Source of the DNA: JBBRMW01 sp965246845
GTDB lineage: Bacteria > Chloroflexota > Anaerolineae > Aggregatilineales > UBA2796
Length of the DNA: 64,000 bases
NCBI GenBank assembly: GCA_965246845.1
Contig: CBDFFR010000012.1
Location: forward strand, 496,001 to 560,000
Reading direction: 5' to 3'
Part shown: piece by piece, positions 1 to 9,022 of the stretch
Numbering within the stretch: the first letter of the stretch is position 1
Layout: every line of letters begins with the position of its first letter
The notes under the pieces: generated by a model
The model's input: the letters and a program-made list of their open reading frames with translations, nothing else
The model's database searches: none
Told to the model about the DNA's origin: nothing
Made by a program: the position numbers and the translations under genes

Positions 1-630
1 TCAGGCAGATTGCGGTCGCGGCCTTGCTTGCAGCTCGGTCTGAGCAGTCCTGGCAACGCCTGAGTTGCGGTGCAGGTGCGAAAGGCGAACGCCTTTACGA
101 TTGGGCTTTCCTGCCGCTGCCACGCGTACCTGAGAACGAGCGCTTCGTCGTCGGCGTGTTGGTCCGTCGCTCGCTCACCGATGCCAAGCTAACCTACTAT
201 CTGACCTTTGCCCCATACGAGACACCCCTCCTCACGCTCGTTTCTGTGGCGGGCGCACGCTGGAAAGTCGAGGAGTGTTTCGAGCTTGCCAAGCAGGAAG
301 TTGGTCTGGCCGACTACGAGGTGCGTCACTACACTGCCTGGTATCGCCATATCACCCTCTCGATGCTTGCTCTCGCCTTCCTCACCGTTGTTCGGCACGC
401 TATCGCACTCGATGAACTCCCAAAAAAACGACCCGGACGTCCCCCCACCGCACGTTCCCGTCTCCCTTCCCGAACTACGCCGTCTGCTCACCCGTCTCGT
501 TTGGAACCTCCACCATCTGCCTGATTTCATCTGGCACTGGTCACTCTGGCGCAGACGCAAACAGTTCCTTGCCAAACGCGCGCACTACAAAAAACGTGGC
601 TTTGTTTTAAATCCCGTTCTGCGGTTGTAG
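1..630 (+). pseudogene. IS701-like transposase, C-terminal part, frameshifted
   Basis: The reading frame is already open at base 3, so the gene begins before the window. The protein shows the C-terminal half of an IS701/IS4-type DDE transposase: a strand region (LTYYLTFAP), then RWKVEECFELAKQEVGL, the Glu-containing segment of these enzymes, and YRHITLSMLALAFL. The frame then degrades. From about base 440 the family-like end (PELRRLLTRLVW ... RRRKQFLAKRAHYKKRG) is found in frame 1 and ends with a TAG at 628-630. The shift lies near a C6 tract at 441-446. An intact IS630 element follows three bases later. The enzyme is almost certainly inactive unless the shift is a sequencing error. Confidence 0.7.
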
Positions 631-635
631 TACTA

Positions 636-1824
636 GTGGACTACCGCTGTAAAGTTGAAGGCGCATTGAGGGTCGGGTAATCTTGAGTTCAAGGAGACCA
701 GACGATGCCGAAGAAAATCGAGATGACCCTCAGCGCGGCTGAACAGGAACAGCTGACTGCGCTGTTGAGTAAGGGGAAGGTGGGCGCGCGGGTGCTGAAG
801 CGCGCGCATATTGTACGGTTGGCGGCCTCCGGCAAGAGCGATGCGGCTATTCAGGAAGCGCTTGGGGTAGGGGAGGCGACCATCTGGCGGACGCGCGCCC
901 GCTATCAGGCGGGAGGACTGAAGCGCGCGCTGTACGAGAAAGCGCGACCGGGCAACCCACGCCTGCTGGATGAAGCAGGGGAAGCGGCGCTGATTGCGGT
1001 GAGTTGCTCGGACACGCCGCACGGGGAGCAGCGCTGGACCTTGCGCATGGTGGCGGACAAATTGGTGGAACTGGGGGTGGTCGAGTCCATCAGCGAGGAT
1101 ACGGTTGGACGGGTGCTAAAAAAAACGCGCTCAAACCGTGGCGGGTGGACCACTGGTGCATCCCGGAGGTGAACGCCGCGTTTGTCTGTCAGATGGAAGC
1201 GCTGCTGGACGTGTACGCGCAACCGCTCGACGAACAGCACCCGGTGGTGTGTGTCGATGAGCGTCCCTGTCAACTGCTGGGCGATACCCGCCAGCCGCAA
1301 CTGATGCGACCCGGCACCCCCAAGCGGGTAGACCATGAGTACGCGCGGCACGGCATGGCAAACCTGTTTCTGGCGGTGCAACCGCGCGGCGGTTGGCGGC
1401 GGCTCAAGGTCACCGCGCGCCGTACCAAGTCCGACTTCGCGCATTTTCTCAAGAACCTCGCCGACGACCACTTCCCCTCGGCGCAGCGTATTCAACTGGT
1501 CGTGGACAACCTCAACATTCACACCCCAGCCGTCCTGTACGACACCTTCCCCGCTGCTGAAGCCCGACGGCTCGCCCGTCGCTTCACTTTTCACTATACT
1601 CCCAAGCACGCTTCCTGGCTCAACATGGCCGAGATTGAACTCTCCGTTTTTGCTCGCTCTTTGCGTCGTCGCGTCGCCTCCACCGATGACTTGGCGTGGG
1701 CTGCTGCACACTTCCAATGCGTTCGTAACCGCGATAAGCAGACTATCCAATGGCATTTCACCGTCGATGACGCCCGTCGCGCCTTGGCGCGTCTCTACCC
1801 TTCGCCTTCACAGCGGTAGTCCAC
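636..1824 (+). mobile_element. IS630-family insertion sequence, complete, at a CTAG site
   Basis: Perfect 15-bp terminal inverted repeats (GTGGACTACCGCTGT at 636-650 and its complement at 1810-1824) bound a 1189-bp element. TA dinucleotides at 634-635 and 1825-1826 lie inside CTAG on both sides, the TA duplication typical of this family. It contains one transposase gene spread over two frames. The ends are intact, so insertion looks fairly recent. Confidence 0.88.
705..1819 (+). CDS. IS630-family transposase made by -1 frameshift
   Basis: The first frame (705 to about 1125) encodes the helix-turn-helix N-terminus (LKRAHIVRLAASGKSDAAIQ). The catalytic part continues in the -1 frame from an A8 tract at 1118-1125 and ends at 1819. 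Visible DDE landmarks are VVCVDERP (first Asp), LVVDNLNIH (second Asp) and PKHASWLNMAEIE (Glu). A-rich slippery sites of this kind are known for programmed frameshifting in IS630 elements, so I read this as one functional product rather than two broken genes. If the A8 tract is a simple indel, it would be a pseudogene instead. Confidence 0.8.
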
Positions 1825-1839
1825 TAGGTTGTGTGGACA

Positions 1840-2115
1840 TTAGCGAAGCCAAACGAGAGCAGAGGCGAGATGGACCAAACCGCTGAAATGAGAAGCGAGT
1901 TTATCGAAGCGGGAGAAGACGCGCCGGAAGTGCTTGAGTTTGTTGAAGAAGCACTCGATAAGATGCCGTTCACGGTACAGCCAGCGGTCGTATGCGCGCT
2001 GCAGTTTGGCGCGTTGGTGGGGCGGGATGACGGGTATTGCGCCGCATGCGAGGATGAGGTCAACAAACCCTGCGCAGCGTAGCCTCGGTCCGCAATGATG
2101 TGCTGCGTGTTGAAA
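1840..2115 (-). pseudogene. IS5-family transposase C-terminal remnant
   Basis: Read on the minus strand, the sequence gives IIADRGYAAQ and then, after a one-base shift, LACGAIPVIPP, YDRWLYRERHLIECFFNKLKHFRR and a short hydrophobic end followed by TAA at 1842-1840. The YR..H.IE..F.KLK pattern is the C-terminal DDE signature of IS5/IS427-type transposases. The N-terminal part is missing because the next element begins exactly at 2116. Upstream of 1840 the fragment runs into the IS630 element. It is a dead scrap recording an older insertion. Confidence 0.6.
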
Positions 2116-2389
2116 CCTGTGGGGGATACTTAACGTGAACAGCCAATGGTAATGAGCGATTCGCTATAATTTAGCGCAGAAACTGAGCAGTTTTCCCGGG
2201 GTACATCCGTCATGATGATTGAATTGTTCCGACGTCAATTGGGATGTTTGTTGGATTCTATCTTGTCCCAATTGGAAACAGTCTGGAAACGCTGCACACA
2301 ACCCAACGGGGATAAGCTGTTGCTGGGTACGCTCACTGACCTGACTAGGAGCCGACGCGACCTAATTGCTGAAAATGCGTTTCTGCGAC

Positions 2390-3812
2390 CAATACCCTCG
2401 CCAAAAATGGAGTGAGGAAAAAAGCAGGATAAACAGGTAAAGTGAGGTTAACCACAACCAACAAGACCTGAATACCCATGCCCGACATTATACCGATAAC
2501 GGCCAGTTTTGAGCGGCTCATGACAAAGACCGACGTGAAGCGGCTGAGACAGATAGTGCTGGCGCTGTTGTGCATGACGGGGCGGGTCACGATGGTCGGA
2601 CTGTCGCGCTGGAGCGAGGCTGGGAGCAGTTACCGGACAATCCAGCGCTGGTTTGGCGGAAAAGTGGAATGGGGAGCGCTGTTATGGGCAGTGGTCGAGG
2701 CGCACCTGACCCGTGCGGGTGGGACGTACCTGCTGGCGGTGGATGAAGTGGTGGTGAGTAAAGCGGGCAAAATGACGCACGGGGTCGGGCGGTTCTATTC
2801 GAGCATCGCGGGACGACCAATTGGGGGCTTGTCGTTTGTGGCGGCGGCGCTGGTGGATGTCGCGCAACGAGGGTCATACCCGGTGCAGGTCGAACAGCGA
2901 ATGCCCACGCCAAAAGTGGCAAAAGTGGCAAGCGAGTCGGTTAAACGCGGGCGTGGTCGTCCAAAAGGGAGCAAGAATCACGCGAAAACCACCCCGCTGT
3001 TGAATGCCGAACTGACCTTGCTCGACGGGCTGCTGGGCAGTCTTCTCCAACGGATTGGCGTTTTGCAGGTCAGGCATCTGGTCATGGACGGCTTCTTCGG
3101 GAATTATGCGACCACCTGGCTGGCAGCGCAGCATGGACTGCACCTGATAAGCAAGTTGCGTCACAACGCCGCCTTGTACTTCCCCTTCAATGCTGCCAAG
3201 CCGCCGCGTGGCCCAACCCCGCGCTACGGCGACCGGCTCGACTACAGTGCGCTACCGCTTGAGGCGCGCACCTCGGTTGTCAGCAACGGCCGCTTTGTGA
3301 CCGAGACGTAGGCCCTCACCCTCTTACACAAGGACTTTCCCGACCCGCTCAATGTCCTCGTTATTGCCAAAATCGACATCCGCTCTCGCAAACGCTCACA
3401 TGTCGTCCTGTTTTCGACCGATTTGTTCCTGTCTCCAGCGCTACTGGCCGATTACTATGCCTTGCGCTTCCAGATTGAGTTCAATTTCCGCGATGCCAAG
3501 CAGTATTTCGGTCTCGAAGATTTCATGAACGTTTCTCAACCCGCTGTCAGCAACGCCGTCGGTCTGGCCTTCCTGATGGTCAACCTTTCCGACATCTTGC
3601 TGGCCGCTCATCACCCTGCCTCACCCGACTTCAGCGTTCTCGACTTGAAAGCCTTGTTTCGCGCTCGCCGCTACTTGCATGAAACTATTATTGCTTTGCC
3701 GGAACCGCTTCCGCCCAATATTATTTCCAGCATCTGGCAGCGTTTCTCCGCACTTGGCGCTATTCGCCCGCTTGATAAGTTCCGAAATGCGGCATAATTG
3801 GCGAGGGTATTG
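2390..3812 (+). mobile_element. IS4-type insertion sequence nested in the integrase gene
   Basis: Inverted repeats of 15 bp (CAATACCCTCGCCAA at 2390-2404 and complement at 3798-3812) bound a 1423-bp element. TGCGAC is duplicated directly on each side (2384-2389 and 3813-3818), a clean 6-bp target-site duplication. The right end of a related element survives alone at 14649-14707. Confidence 0.85.
2478..3797 (+). pseudogene. IS4-type DDE transposase with an in-frame amber codon
   Basis: One continuous frame runs 2478-3797 except for a TAG at 3309-3311. Before it come the N-terminal domain, LLAVDEVVVSK (first catalytic Asp) and HLVMDGFFGNYAT (second Asp), with a basic GRGRPKGSKNH linker between. 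After it come ALTLLHKDFPDPLNVLVIAKI and LRFQIEFNFRDAKQYFGLEDF, which carries the catalytic Glu of the Y-(2)-R-(3)-E motif. The enzyme would be 439 residues. A single nonsense mutation separates the catalytic Glu from the rest, so it is probably inactive, although the element ends and target duplication look fresh. Confidence 0.8.
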
Positions 3813-4935
3813 TGCGACAACAGATCATTGTCTTGAAACGCCAAAGACCGCATCCCGGTCTGACGCGAAGCGACCGTCTGTTGCTGGTATTGCTGGCCGT
3901 GAAAGTACGGGGCTGGAAGGATAGCTTACTGCTTGTCAAACCGGACACTTTGCTGAAATGGCATCGGGCCGGCTTTCGCCTGTTCTGGCGTCAAAAGTCT
4001 CGGGGTAAGGCGCGAGTCCCACGTATCTCAGCCGAAGCTGTTGCGCTGATCAAAGAAATGGCGATCAACAATCGATTATGGGGTAGCAAACGGATTCGAG
4101 GCAAACTGTTGAAGTTGGGTATTGGTGTGAACCGGCGAACGGTTCAACGCTATATGCGTCAGGCGCGAGGCGGGCTGCCACCGTCACAAAAGACGCAGGC
4201 TTGGGCCACATTTATCGCGAACCACGCCCATGAAATTTGGGCGTGCGACTTTCTGCAGACCTACGATGTGTTCTTCCGAAGCATCTTCTTGTTTTTCATC
4301 ATTGAGCTGGGCACACGGCGTGTGGTGCAGGTCGGGGTCACCCGCACCCCAACCGATGCCTGGGTCGCCCAGCAGATACGTGAGGCGACACCTTTTAGGG
4401 AAGGGCCACGCTTCTTGCTCTGCGATAACGACGGCAAGTATAGTCATCAGTTTGTCCACGTCGTTGAAGGGGCTGGCATCCGTTTGCTGCGCACGCCTGT
4501 CGCAGCACCAAAAGCCAATGCCATTTGCGAACGTCTGCTGGGTAGTGTGCGACGCGAGTGTCTCGATCACATGGTTATTCTGAGTCGGCGACACCTGCAA
4601 CGGCTGGCGACCGAATACGTGACGTTCTACAACCGCGCGTGTCCACATCAAGGTCTCGATCAACGCATTCCTGCGCCACTTGAAGTTAGCCGAAGTGATG
4701 AGCAGGTGAGTCTACCAATCAAGAGCCGGCCCGTGTTGGGAGGTCTGCACCATGACTATCGGCGGGCCGCATAATCAGCTCAGTTAGCGGTGGATACGCT
4801 AAGTATCCCCCACAGGGATGTCGGGGTCGCTAACCGGCAGTGCGTGACCGACTTGCAAGCTGACTTGACAGTTGGCTTTCAAGCGGGTGAGCCACGGTCA
4901 GCCGCGCACGCCCCTGCTTGAGATTATTCAAGCTA

Positions 4936-6047
4936 AGCCAGTAGACGAAAGTCAGGCAACTGCGATAAAATGGCAGGATGGGCAAACGACTAACGTATAC
5001 ACTCAACGAGCAAGAACTCAAGGCGTTGGAAGAGGCAATCAACCACGCCGCGGAGCCAGAGGTGCGGCAACGAGCCATCGCCGTCCGGTTGTTACATCTG
5101 GGACATACACCGGACGCAGTAGCGCAGATGGTGTTGGTGACGAGCAACACGATTTACGCCTGGCACAAACGCTGGCGGGAGGGTGGCATCAGTGGGTTGC
5201 GCGACGGACAGCGCAGCGGACGTCCAGCAAAGGCGAACCAGGCATAGCTGAGTGAACTGGAGCGATTGCTGGCGCTCGACCCGCGCACGGTGGGACTGCC
5301 CTTCACGATTTGGACGCTCAATCGGCTGCGCTTGTACCTGGCGGAGCAGACGGATATTCTGTTGAGCTATACCCGCTTTCGAGCGCTGATGAGTCGGCAG
5401 GGCTACGTCTGGAAGACATCCAAACATGACCTGCGCCACCTGCAAGACCGTCCGGCACAGGAGACGGCAGCGCAGGTGCTGGACTGGCTCAAAAAAACAT
5501 CCCAGTCAACCCCATTGCCCATACCGAACTCCTCTTTGTGGACGAAACGACCGTAAGCCTGCACCCGCCGCCGCGTCGCTGCTGGACGCGGCGTGGACAA
5601 CGCACGCTGGTTCCCGCACCCGGCAGTCCGCACTTTCTGCATGTGTTTGGTGCCTACAACTGGCACACCGGCTCGGTTGAAGCGCTGACCGCCGCCCATA
5701 AAAACAGTGAGACTTTCATTCACTTCCTTGAACACCTGACGACGGTTTACCCCCGTCAGCACCTCATTCTCGTGATGGATAACGCCTCCTACCACCACAG
5801 CCTGGCGACCCAAGCCGCGCTCGCCCTTTTTCAAGACCGCATTCTGGTCCTGTGGTTGCCCAAGTACAGCCCTTTTCTCAACCCTATCGAGCGCTTCTGG
5901 CTGCACTTCAAGAACCTCGCCGTTGCCAATCGTCTCCATCGCTCACTCGACGAGCTACAGCGTTCCATTGATGAGGTACTTACTAACCAAAACACCCCCT
6001 ACCATCCCAACCGCCTCAAGTTTTTGGATTACTTTCGCTCAGTGGCT
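4936..6047 (+). mobile_element. IS630-family element, copy A (1112 bp)
   Basis: The left end starts with AGCCAGTAGACGAAAGT after a TA at 4934-4935. The right end is the imperfect complement AGCCACTGAGCGAAAGT before a TA at 6048-6049. A second copy lies inverted at 36804-38794. After removal of the insertion it carries, that copy is exactly 1112 bp too, which fixes both ends. Confidence 0.88.
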
Positions 6048-6050
6048 TAA
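4978..6050 (+). pseudogene. IS630 transposase, copy A: amber codon plus frameshift site
   Basis: The first frame encodes a winged-helix-like N-terminus (HTPDAVAQMVLVTSNTIYAWHKRWR) ending at TAG 5245-5247. The same frame is open again to 5556 (LSELERLLALDPRTVGLPF). At an A7 tract in codons LKK (near 5491) the -1 frame takes over: FVDETTVSLHPPP (first Asp), LILVMDNASYHHS (second Asp) and PKYSPFLNPIERFW (Glu). The terminal stop TAA (6048-6050) is made from the duplicated TA target. The -1 shift may be programmed; the amber codon is not expected. It is present in both copies, so the element has moved while carrying it. Confidence 0.75.
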
Positions 6051-6129
6051 GTAGGTTATCGAAAGTTTTCAACGAGACTTGAATACCAGCCACGACTAGA
6101 TTTCGTGAACTTCTTTCGATAACCTACTT
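6049..6129. repeat. 17-bp perfect inverted repeat with 47-bp spacer
   Basis: AAGTAGGTTATCGAAAG at 6049-6065 is repeated as its exact complement at 6113-6129. It lies just beyond the IS630 end and is absent beside copy B, so it belongs to the target site and not to the element. It could be a small MITE-like relic or a large RNA hairpin. No gene is seen in 6130-6316. Confidence 0.6.
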
Positions 6130-6318
6130 TAGCAATTACGGTCGGACATGTATTTGCGGATCGTTGCAGGCGGCATGGCGAATGGATATTTCGCGTAATG
6201 TTTATTCCCCATAATTGCGTTAGCTCAGTCATCATTGTCCGAATAAAACCTACCAGTGCTTGACATTTTCTTTATAGAGCGTCAGTTGGCTGTAGCCTCG
6301 GCATAATTATTCCCAATA

Positions 6319-6345
6319 AAAAAGGCACTCTACGGAGTGCCTTTT
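6319..6345 (-). terminator. Rho-independent terminator of the pilin gene
   Basis: A stem of AAGGCACTC paired with GAGTGCCTT (6322-6343, loop TACG) is followed on the minus strand by a run of T. It lies 20 bases after the stop codon of the pilin gene. On the plus strand the stem is followed by only four T. Confidence 0.8.
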
Positions 6346-6364
6346 CACGCCGAAATGGGGAGAG

Positions 6365-6511
6365 CTAGATGTTCTTGACGATATTCGAGAAGACATTGCC
6401 GATGATCGGACCCAGCAGGGAGAGGATCACGATGACGACAATGGCGACGAGGACGAGGATAAGCGCGTACTCGACGAGGCCCTGGCCTTCTTCACGGGGG
6501 ATGTACAGCAT
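6365..6511 (-). CDS. Flp/Fap-type pilin subunit
   Basis: This 48-residue protein has the hallmark of class IVb (tad) pilins: a short basic leader, MLYIPREEGQG, then the G-LVEYAL core (E14, Y15) and a strongly hydrophobic helix (residues 16-37). A small hydrophilic tail, VFSNIVKNI, ends it. In this family a prepilin peptidase cuts before the hydrophobic segment and subunits pack through that helix to form adhesive or DNA-uptake fibres. I chose the ATG at 6511 because CAGGAG lies about eight bases upstream and the leader length fits; the longer open frame to 6652 has no such support. No other tad gene is in the window, so the assembly machinery must be elsewhere. Confidence 0.9.
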   Translation of the reverse strand: MLYIPREEGQGLVEYALILVLVAIVVIVILSLLGPIIGNVFSNIVKNI

Positions 6512-6548
6512 GTTAATTGCTCCTGATATGAAACCGATGATGCACATC

Positions 6549-6576
6549 AGTTTAAGTTGTTCCAGTTCAATGTCAA
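6549..6576 (-). promoter_or_regulatory. Possible sigma-70 promoter of the pilin gene
   Basis: On the minus strand TTGACA (6576-6571) is followed after 16 bases by TAAACT (6554-6549), about 40 bases before the pilin start codon. The rest of 6512-6851 shows no gene. Confidence 0.4.
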
Positions 6577-6851
6577 GCATACCAGCGTGGGATTGTGACT
6601 GTTTTTCCACTTTTGTTACGCTTCTGAAACAGGATTGCCGCATTTTAGGCATATCCGCACCAATACATATTTCACAACCTGCCCGTATCTGTAACTATCT
6701 TTATCCGCTCGACACTGAACAACCGGGCGAGAGGAATGGGATTGAAGGACAATGGGTGAAGTCTAGGCCTGTGAGAAAAGGGAAGATGCTTCCCAACTGA
6801 GTAGTGCGAAGCATCTTCGGTTCCATATTTTCAGCGACGTTTGGCGATTTG

Positions 6852-8258
6852 TCAGCCAGTGAACCCGGTGGGTGCTGGTGTCTGTGTTGCCGAAGGAGGC
6901 ACCACTGTCGCGAGGGGCGGTAATGTGGGTATGGCGCTAGGGAGCGGCAACGTCGCGGACGGTGGAACACGCGTTGTACTTGGAAGCGGCGGTGCGGTGT
7001 TTGTCTTGGTTGCCGTCAACAAGGGCGGTGTCACGGTTAGCGGCACCAGCGTATAGGTTGCGCTAGAGAAAACTGGTGGTGTTTGCGTGATAGTGGGAAC
7101 GAACGCAGTGCCAGTCGGCGTCGAGACAACGATGCAATCCCGGCCAAACAACTGCGCAGGACGGACATACTGCGTACCATCCCACTCGCCGATAGAGACA
7201 ATCAGGCGCGTGTTGGGTGACTGTAGTACATAGTTCAGCGTCGCAGAATAGTTAATGTCAACAATAGGCACGACGGTCGAGGCGAGTTTGACAGTAAGGT
7301 CGGAAGCCAAACTGACGTCAACACGAACGTTTGGGGCCAACGGTTGATAGATGCTGCCGCGAACCTGCGTTTGCGAGCAGGTGACATTTACGAACGGCTC
7401 GAAGTAGAATGCCGTTGGAGAGGCGGTCGCCGTGACGGTATTGGTTGCGGGAATAGCTGTTCGCGTCGGAGAAGGCAACGGCGCGGTGGCAGTCGGGCGG
7501 GATGAGATGCAGGCTCCTGACAATATATAGGGGTCCGAGAGATAACGTGACCCATCCCACTCTCCGGTGGTAATGGTTAACACCGTATTGGCGGGTTGTT
7601 CGACATAGTCTACCGCAAAGCGCACATAGCCGAGTGCTGCGAGCGGATATTCCGTTGTACCAATCAAGACCCCTGAATCTTTGATGCGGACCTCAGCGCG
7701 CATGTACGGCGTATTCACGCTGTAAAGCTGCTGCTCAATGACACTCTCCGTGCAACCAATCGAAACACTTGGCGGCGGATTGACCGTTGGGGTCCGCGAC
7801 GGAAGGACGGTGACACTCAATGTCGGAGAAGGTGTGCTGCTGGGCAGGAATGCCGTTGGTGTAGGCAAATAGGGTGCTACGCACGGGTTGTCGGCGTACA
7901 CAGGCGTGAAGGTATAGATTTGTCCCTGATGGAACGCTGTAGCACTGAACCGAACTGGGTTCGTACGCGGGCGTGCAAAGAAGTTCCCGACAATAACGCC
8001 GTTTACCGGAAAGCGGGGCAGGAAGCCAATTGCAAGAATGCGACCTGTGCTATCTGTCAGATTGTAGACAACTGACCACCCCAAAATGCCGGTTGGCTGT
8101 GCGCCGCTTGCCTGCCACGTCCCGCAAGACTGCGCGTTTGCACCGGGGAACGAGAGCGCGTTAAAACCCGCTCCCCCCGCCTGCGTGCGTTTGGCGCTAC
8201 CCAAACACATGACGAATAGCATAATAACCAGGAGTGTACCACCATAGAGTTTGCGCAT
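6852..8258 (-). CDS. Secreted protein with tandem Cys-bounded beta domains and Thr/Pro linkers
   Basis: The 468-residue product starts with a Sec signal peptide (MRKLYGGTLLVIMLFVMCLG ... AQA) preceded by AAGGTG. Domain 1 (about 30-130) contains two Cys. A Pro/Thr/Ser linker follows. Two related domains (about 165-255 and 285-375) each start with a Cys, contain a TGEWDG/SIGEWDG motif followed by Y, and end with G-Cys; each pair of Cys probably forms a disulfide. They are joined by a second Thr/Pro linker. The last 85 residues are almost pure Thr/Pro/Ser/Ala, as in cell-wall or surface spacers. The function is unknown; extracellular location is well supported. No sortase motif or C-terminal membrane segment is visible. 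Confidence 0.85.
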   Translation of the reverse strand: MRKLYGGTLLVIMLFVMCLGSAKRTQAGGAGFNALSFPGANAQSCGTWQASGAQPTGILGWSVVYNLTDSTGRILAIGFLPRFPVNGVIVGNFFARPRTNPVRFSATAFHQGQIYTFTPVYADNPCVAPYLPTPTAFLPSSTPSPTLSVTVLPSRTPTVNPPPSVSIGCTESVIEQQLYSVNTPYMRAEVRIKDSGVLIGTTEYPLAALGYVRFAVDYVEQPANTVLTITTGEWDGSRYLSDPYILSGACISSRPTATAPLPSPTRTAIPATNTVTATASPTAFYFEPFVNVTCSQTQVRGSIYQPLAPNVRVDVSLASDLTVKLASTVVPIVDINYSATLNYVLQSPNTRLIVSIGEWDGTQYVRPAQLFGRDCIVVSTPTGTAFVPTITQTPPVFSSATYTLVPLTVTPPLLTATKTNTAPPLPSTTRVPPSATLPLPSAIPTLPPLATVVPPSATQTPAPTGFTG

Positions 8259-8400
8259 CGTTCACCTTTCACAAGTGTAACTCAGCCCACTATAGCGCGG
8301 GCTGCGTTGTCATTGTATGAGCAAGCGAATGATGGCTCTCAACGCGCAACTAACAGCAGGACACCGACCCTGCTCCAAATACCTGACAAATAACTTGCAA

Positions 8401-8685
8401 CCTGACAACAGCCATTTCAACATAAACCGTTGCCTCGTGACCATCCAGAATGAATTGCTCGTCAACGTCGGTCAGGATGAACTCGACATCGCGAACGGCT
8501 TCTTCGAGCCGGAGATGTGACGGCTGGTAGCCGATGGCTTGCGAAATCTGACACGCTTCCGTCTTCTCCTCGGAAGCGCTCTCGAACTGGAGAACGCCGA
8601 CCCCGCCAAAGCCGACTTAAATGTCCCACAACTGCTGTTTGAGGCCATGTTGCTCTGTTTTAAGACATTGACTCACCCGCAATAA
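8401..8685 (+). pseudogene. Relic of a phospholipase-D-like N-terminal domain of a helicase
   Basis: One frame reads FNINRCLVTIQNELLVNVGQ, then ELDIANGFFEPEM, a TGA at 8518-8520, and RLVADGLRNLTRFRLLLGSA, ending with TAA at 8683-8685. The block A-x-GFFEPE-x-W-R-L followed by FRLLLG resembles the PLD-like domain that begins many SNF2-type helicases of restriction and defence loci. The TGA sits where Trp is expected. No helicase motifs follow, so it is a fragment. The assignment is from pattern recognition only. Confidence 0.4.
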
Positions 8686-8752
8686 ACGTGCTGTAGGCCT
8701 AAATGTCCAGAAGCTGTAACGAAACGCCACTTTGTTAAGAGCGTATCTCTCA

Positions 8753-8905
8753 TCATGTGGCCTCAGGTGGCAGCTTCGGAACATTCAGCCCTTGAAGGCA
8801 ATTCGTAGCTACCACATCCCGCCGATGTGACTGTTGTATAATTAACAGTTCCTCCTGCAACACACCAATATACTGCTTCACCGCCTCCTCCAGCCGCGCT
8901 GGACA
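8753..8905 (-). pseudogene. Unidentified 3' gene fragment
   Basis: On the minus strand an open frame of about 50 codons (RLEEAVKQYIGVLQEELLIIQ ... NVPKLPPEAT, stop TGA at 8755-8753) has the look of a protein C-terminus. Its upstream half is missing. I cannot name the family. The stretch 8686-8752 shows nothing. Confidence 0.25.
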
Positions 8906-9022
8906 TCGACGCAATGAAATGTTATGTGAGCGTCGTCAGGTCGCAGGCAGTGTGGCAGATTTGCCTAATCGTAATCATCTATAATGAGGTCTGCAATGTT
9001 GAGACTCAGCAGGAAGGTAATC

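Larger units (their letters stand above)
2212..4774 (+). pseudogene. DDE integrase-core transposase, interrupted by an IS
   Basis: The gene starts at 2212 and is broken after codon CGA (2386-2388). It resumes in the same frame at 3816 once the nested element and one 6-bp duplication are removed. The rejoined protein reads through AENAFLR then QQIIVLKRQ, a coiled N-terminal segment, and a helix-turn-helix region (WGSKRIRGKLLKLGIGVNRRTVQRY). The rve catalytic core follows: WACDFLQ (Asp), LLCDNDGKYS (Asp) and PKANAICERLLGS (Glu). The C-terminus RACPHQGLDQR is typical of integrase-type transposases. The protein would be about 380 residues. All three acidic residues are intact, so only the insertion kills it. 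Confidence 0.75.
2116..4816 (+). mobile_element. Integrase-core (rve) insertion element carrying a nested IS
   Basis: Sixteen-base inverted repeats (CCTGTGGGGGATACTT at 2116-2131, complement at 4801-4816) bound the unit, and the match continues imperfectly inward. Removing the nested 1423-bp IS and one copy of its 6-bp target duplication leaves 1272 bp. I could not see a convincing target-site duplication for the outer element. It landed in, or truncated, the IS5 remnant on its left. Confidence 0.65.

Noticed and set aside
1111..1130. The A8 tract in the first IS630 transposase as a disabling mutation.
   Set aside because: IS630 elements commonly use A-rich programmed frameshift sites at just this place between the two domains, and the element ends are perfect; an indel is still possible.
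1831..2082. Plus-strand open frame of 83 codons (MWTLAKPNESRG ...).
   Set aside because: It is the antisense of the IS5-type remnant read on the minus strand, where catalytic-type residues are recognisable.
3309..3311. Amber codons inside three transposases (3309, 5245, 38914) might mean that TAG is recoded in this organism.
   Set aside because: Many intact host genes end in TAG at the expected length, for example the nuclease gene whose TAG (43949-43951) is followed three bases later by the recJ start. The amber codons are limited to mobile elements.
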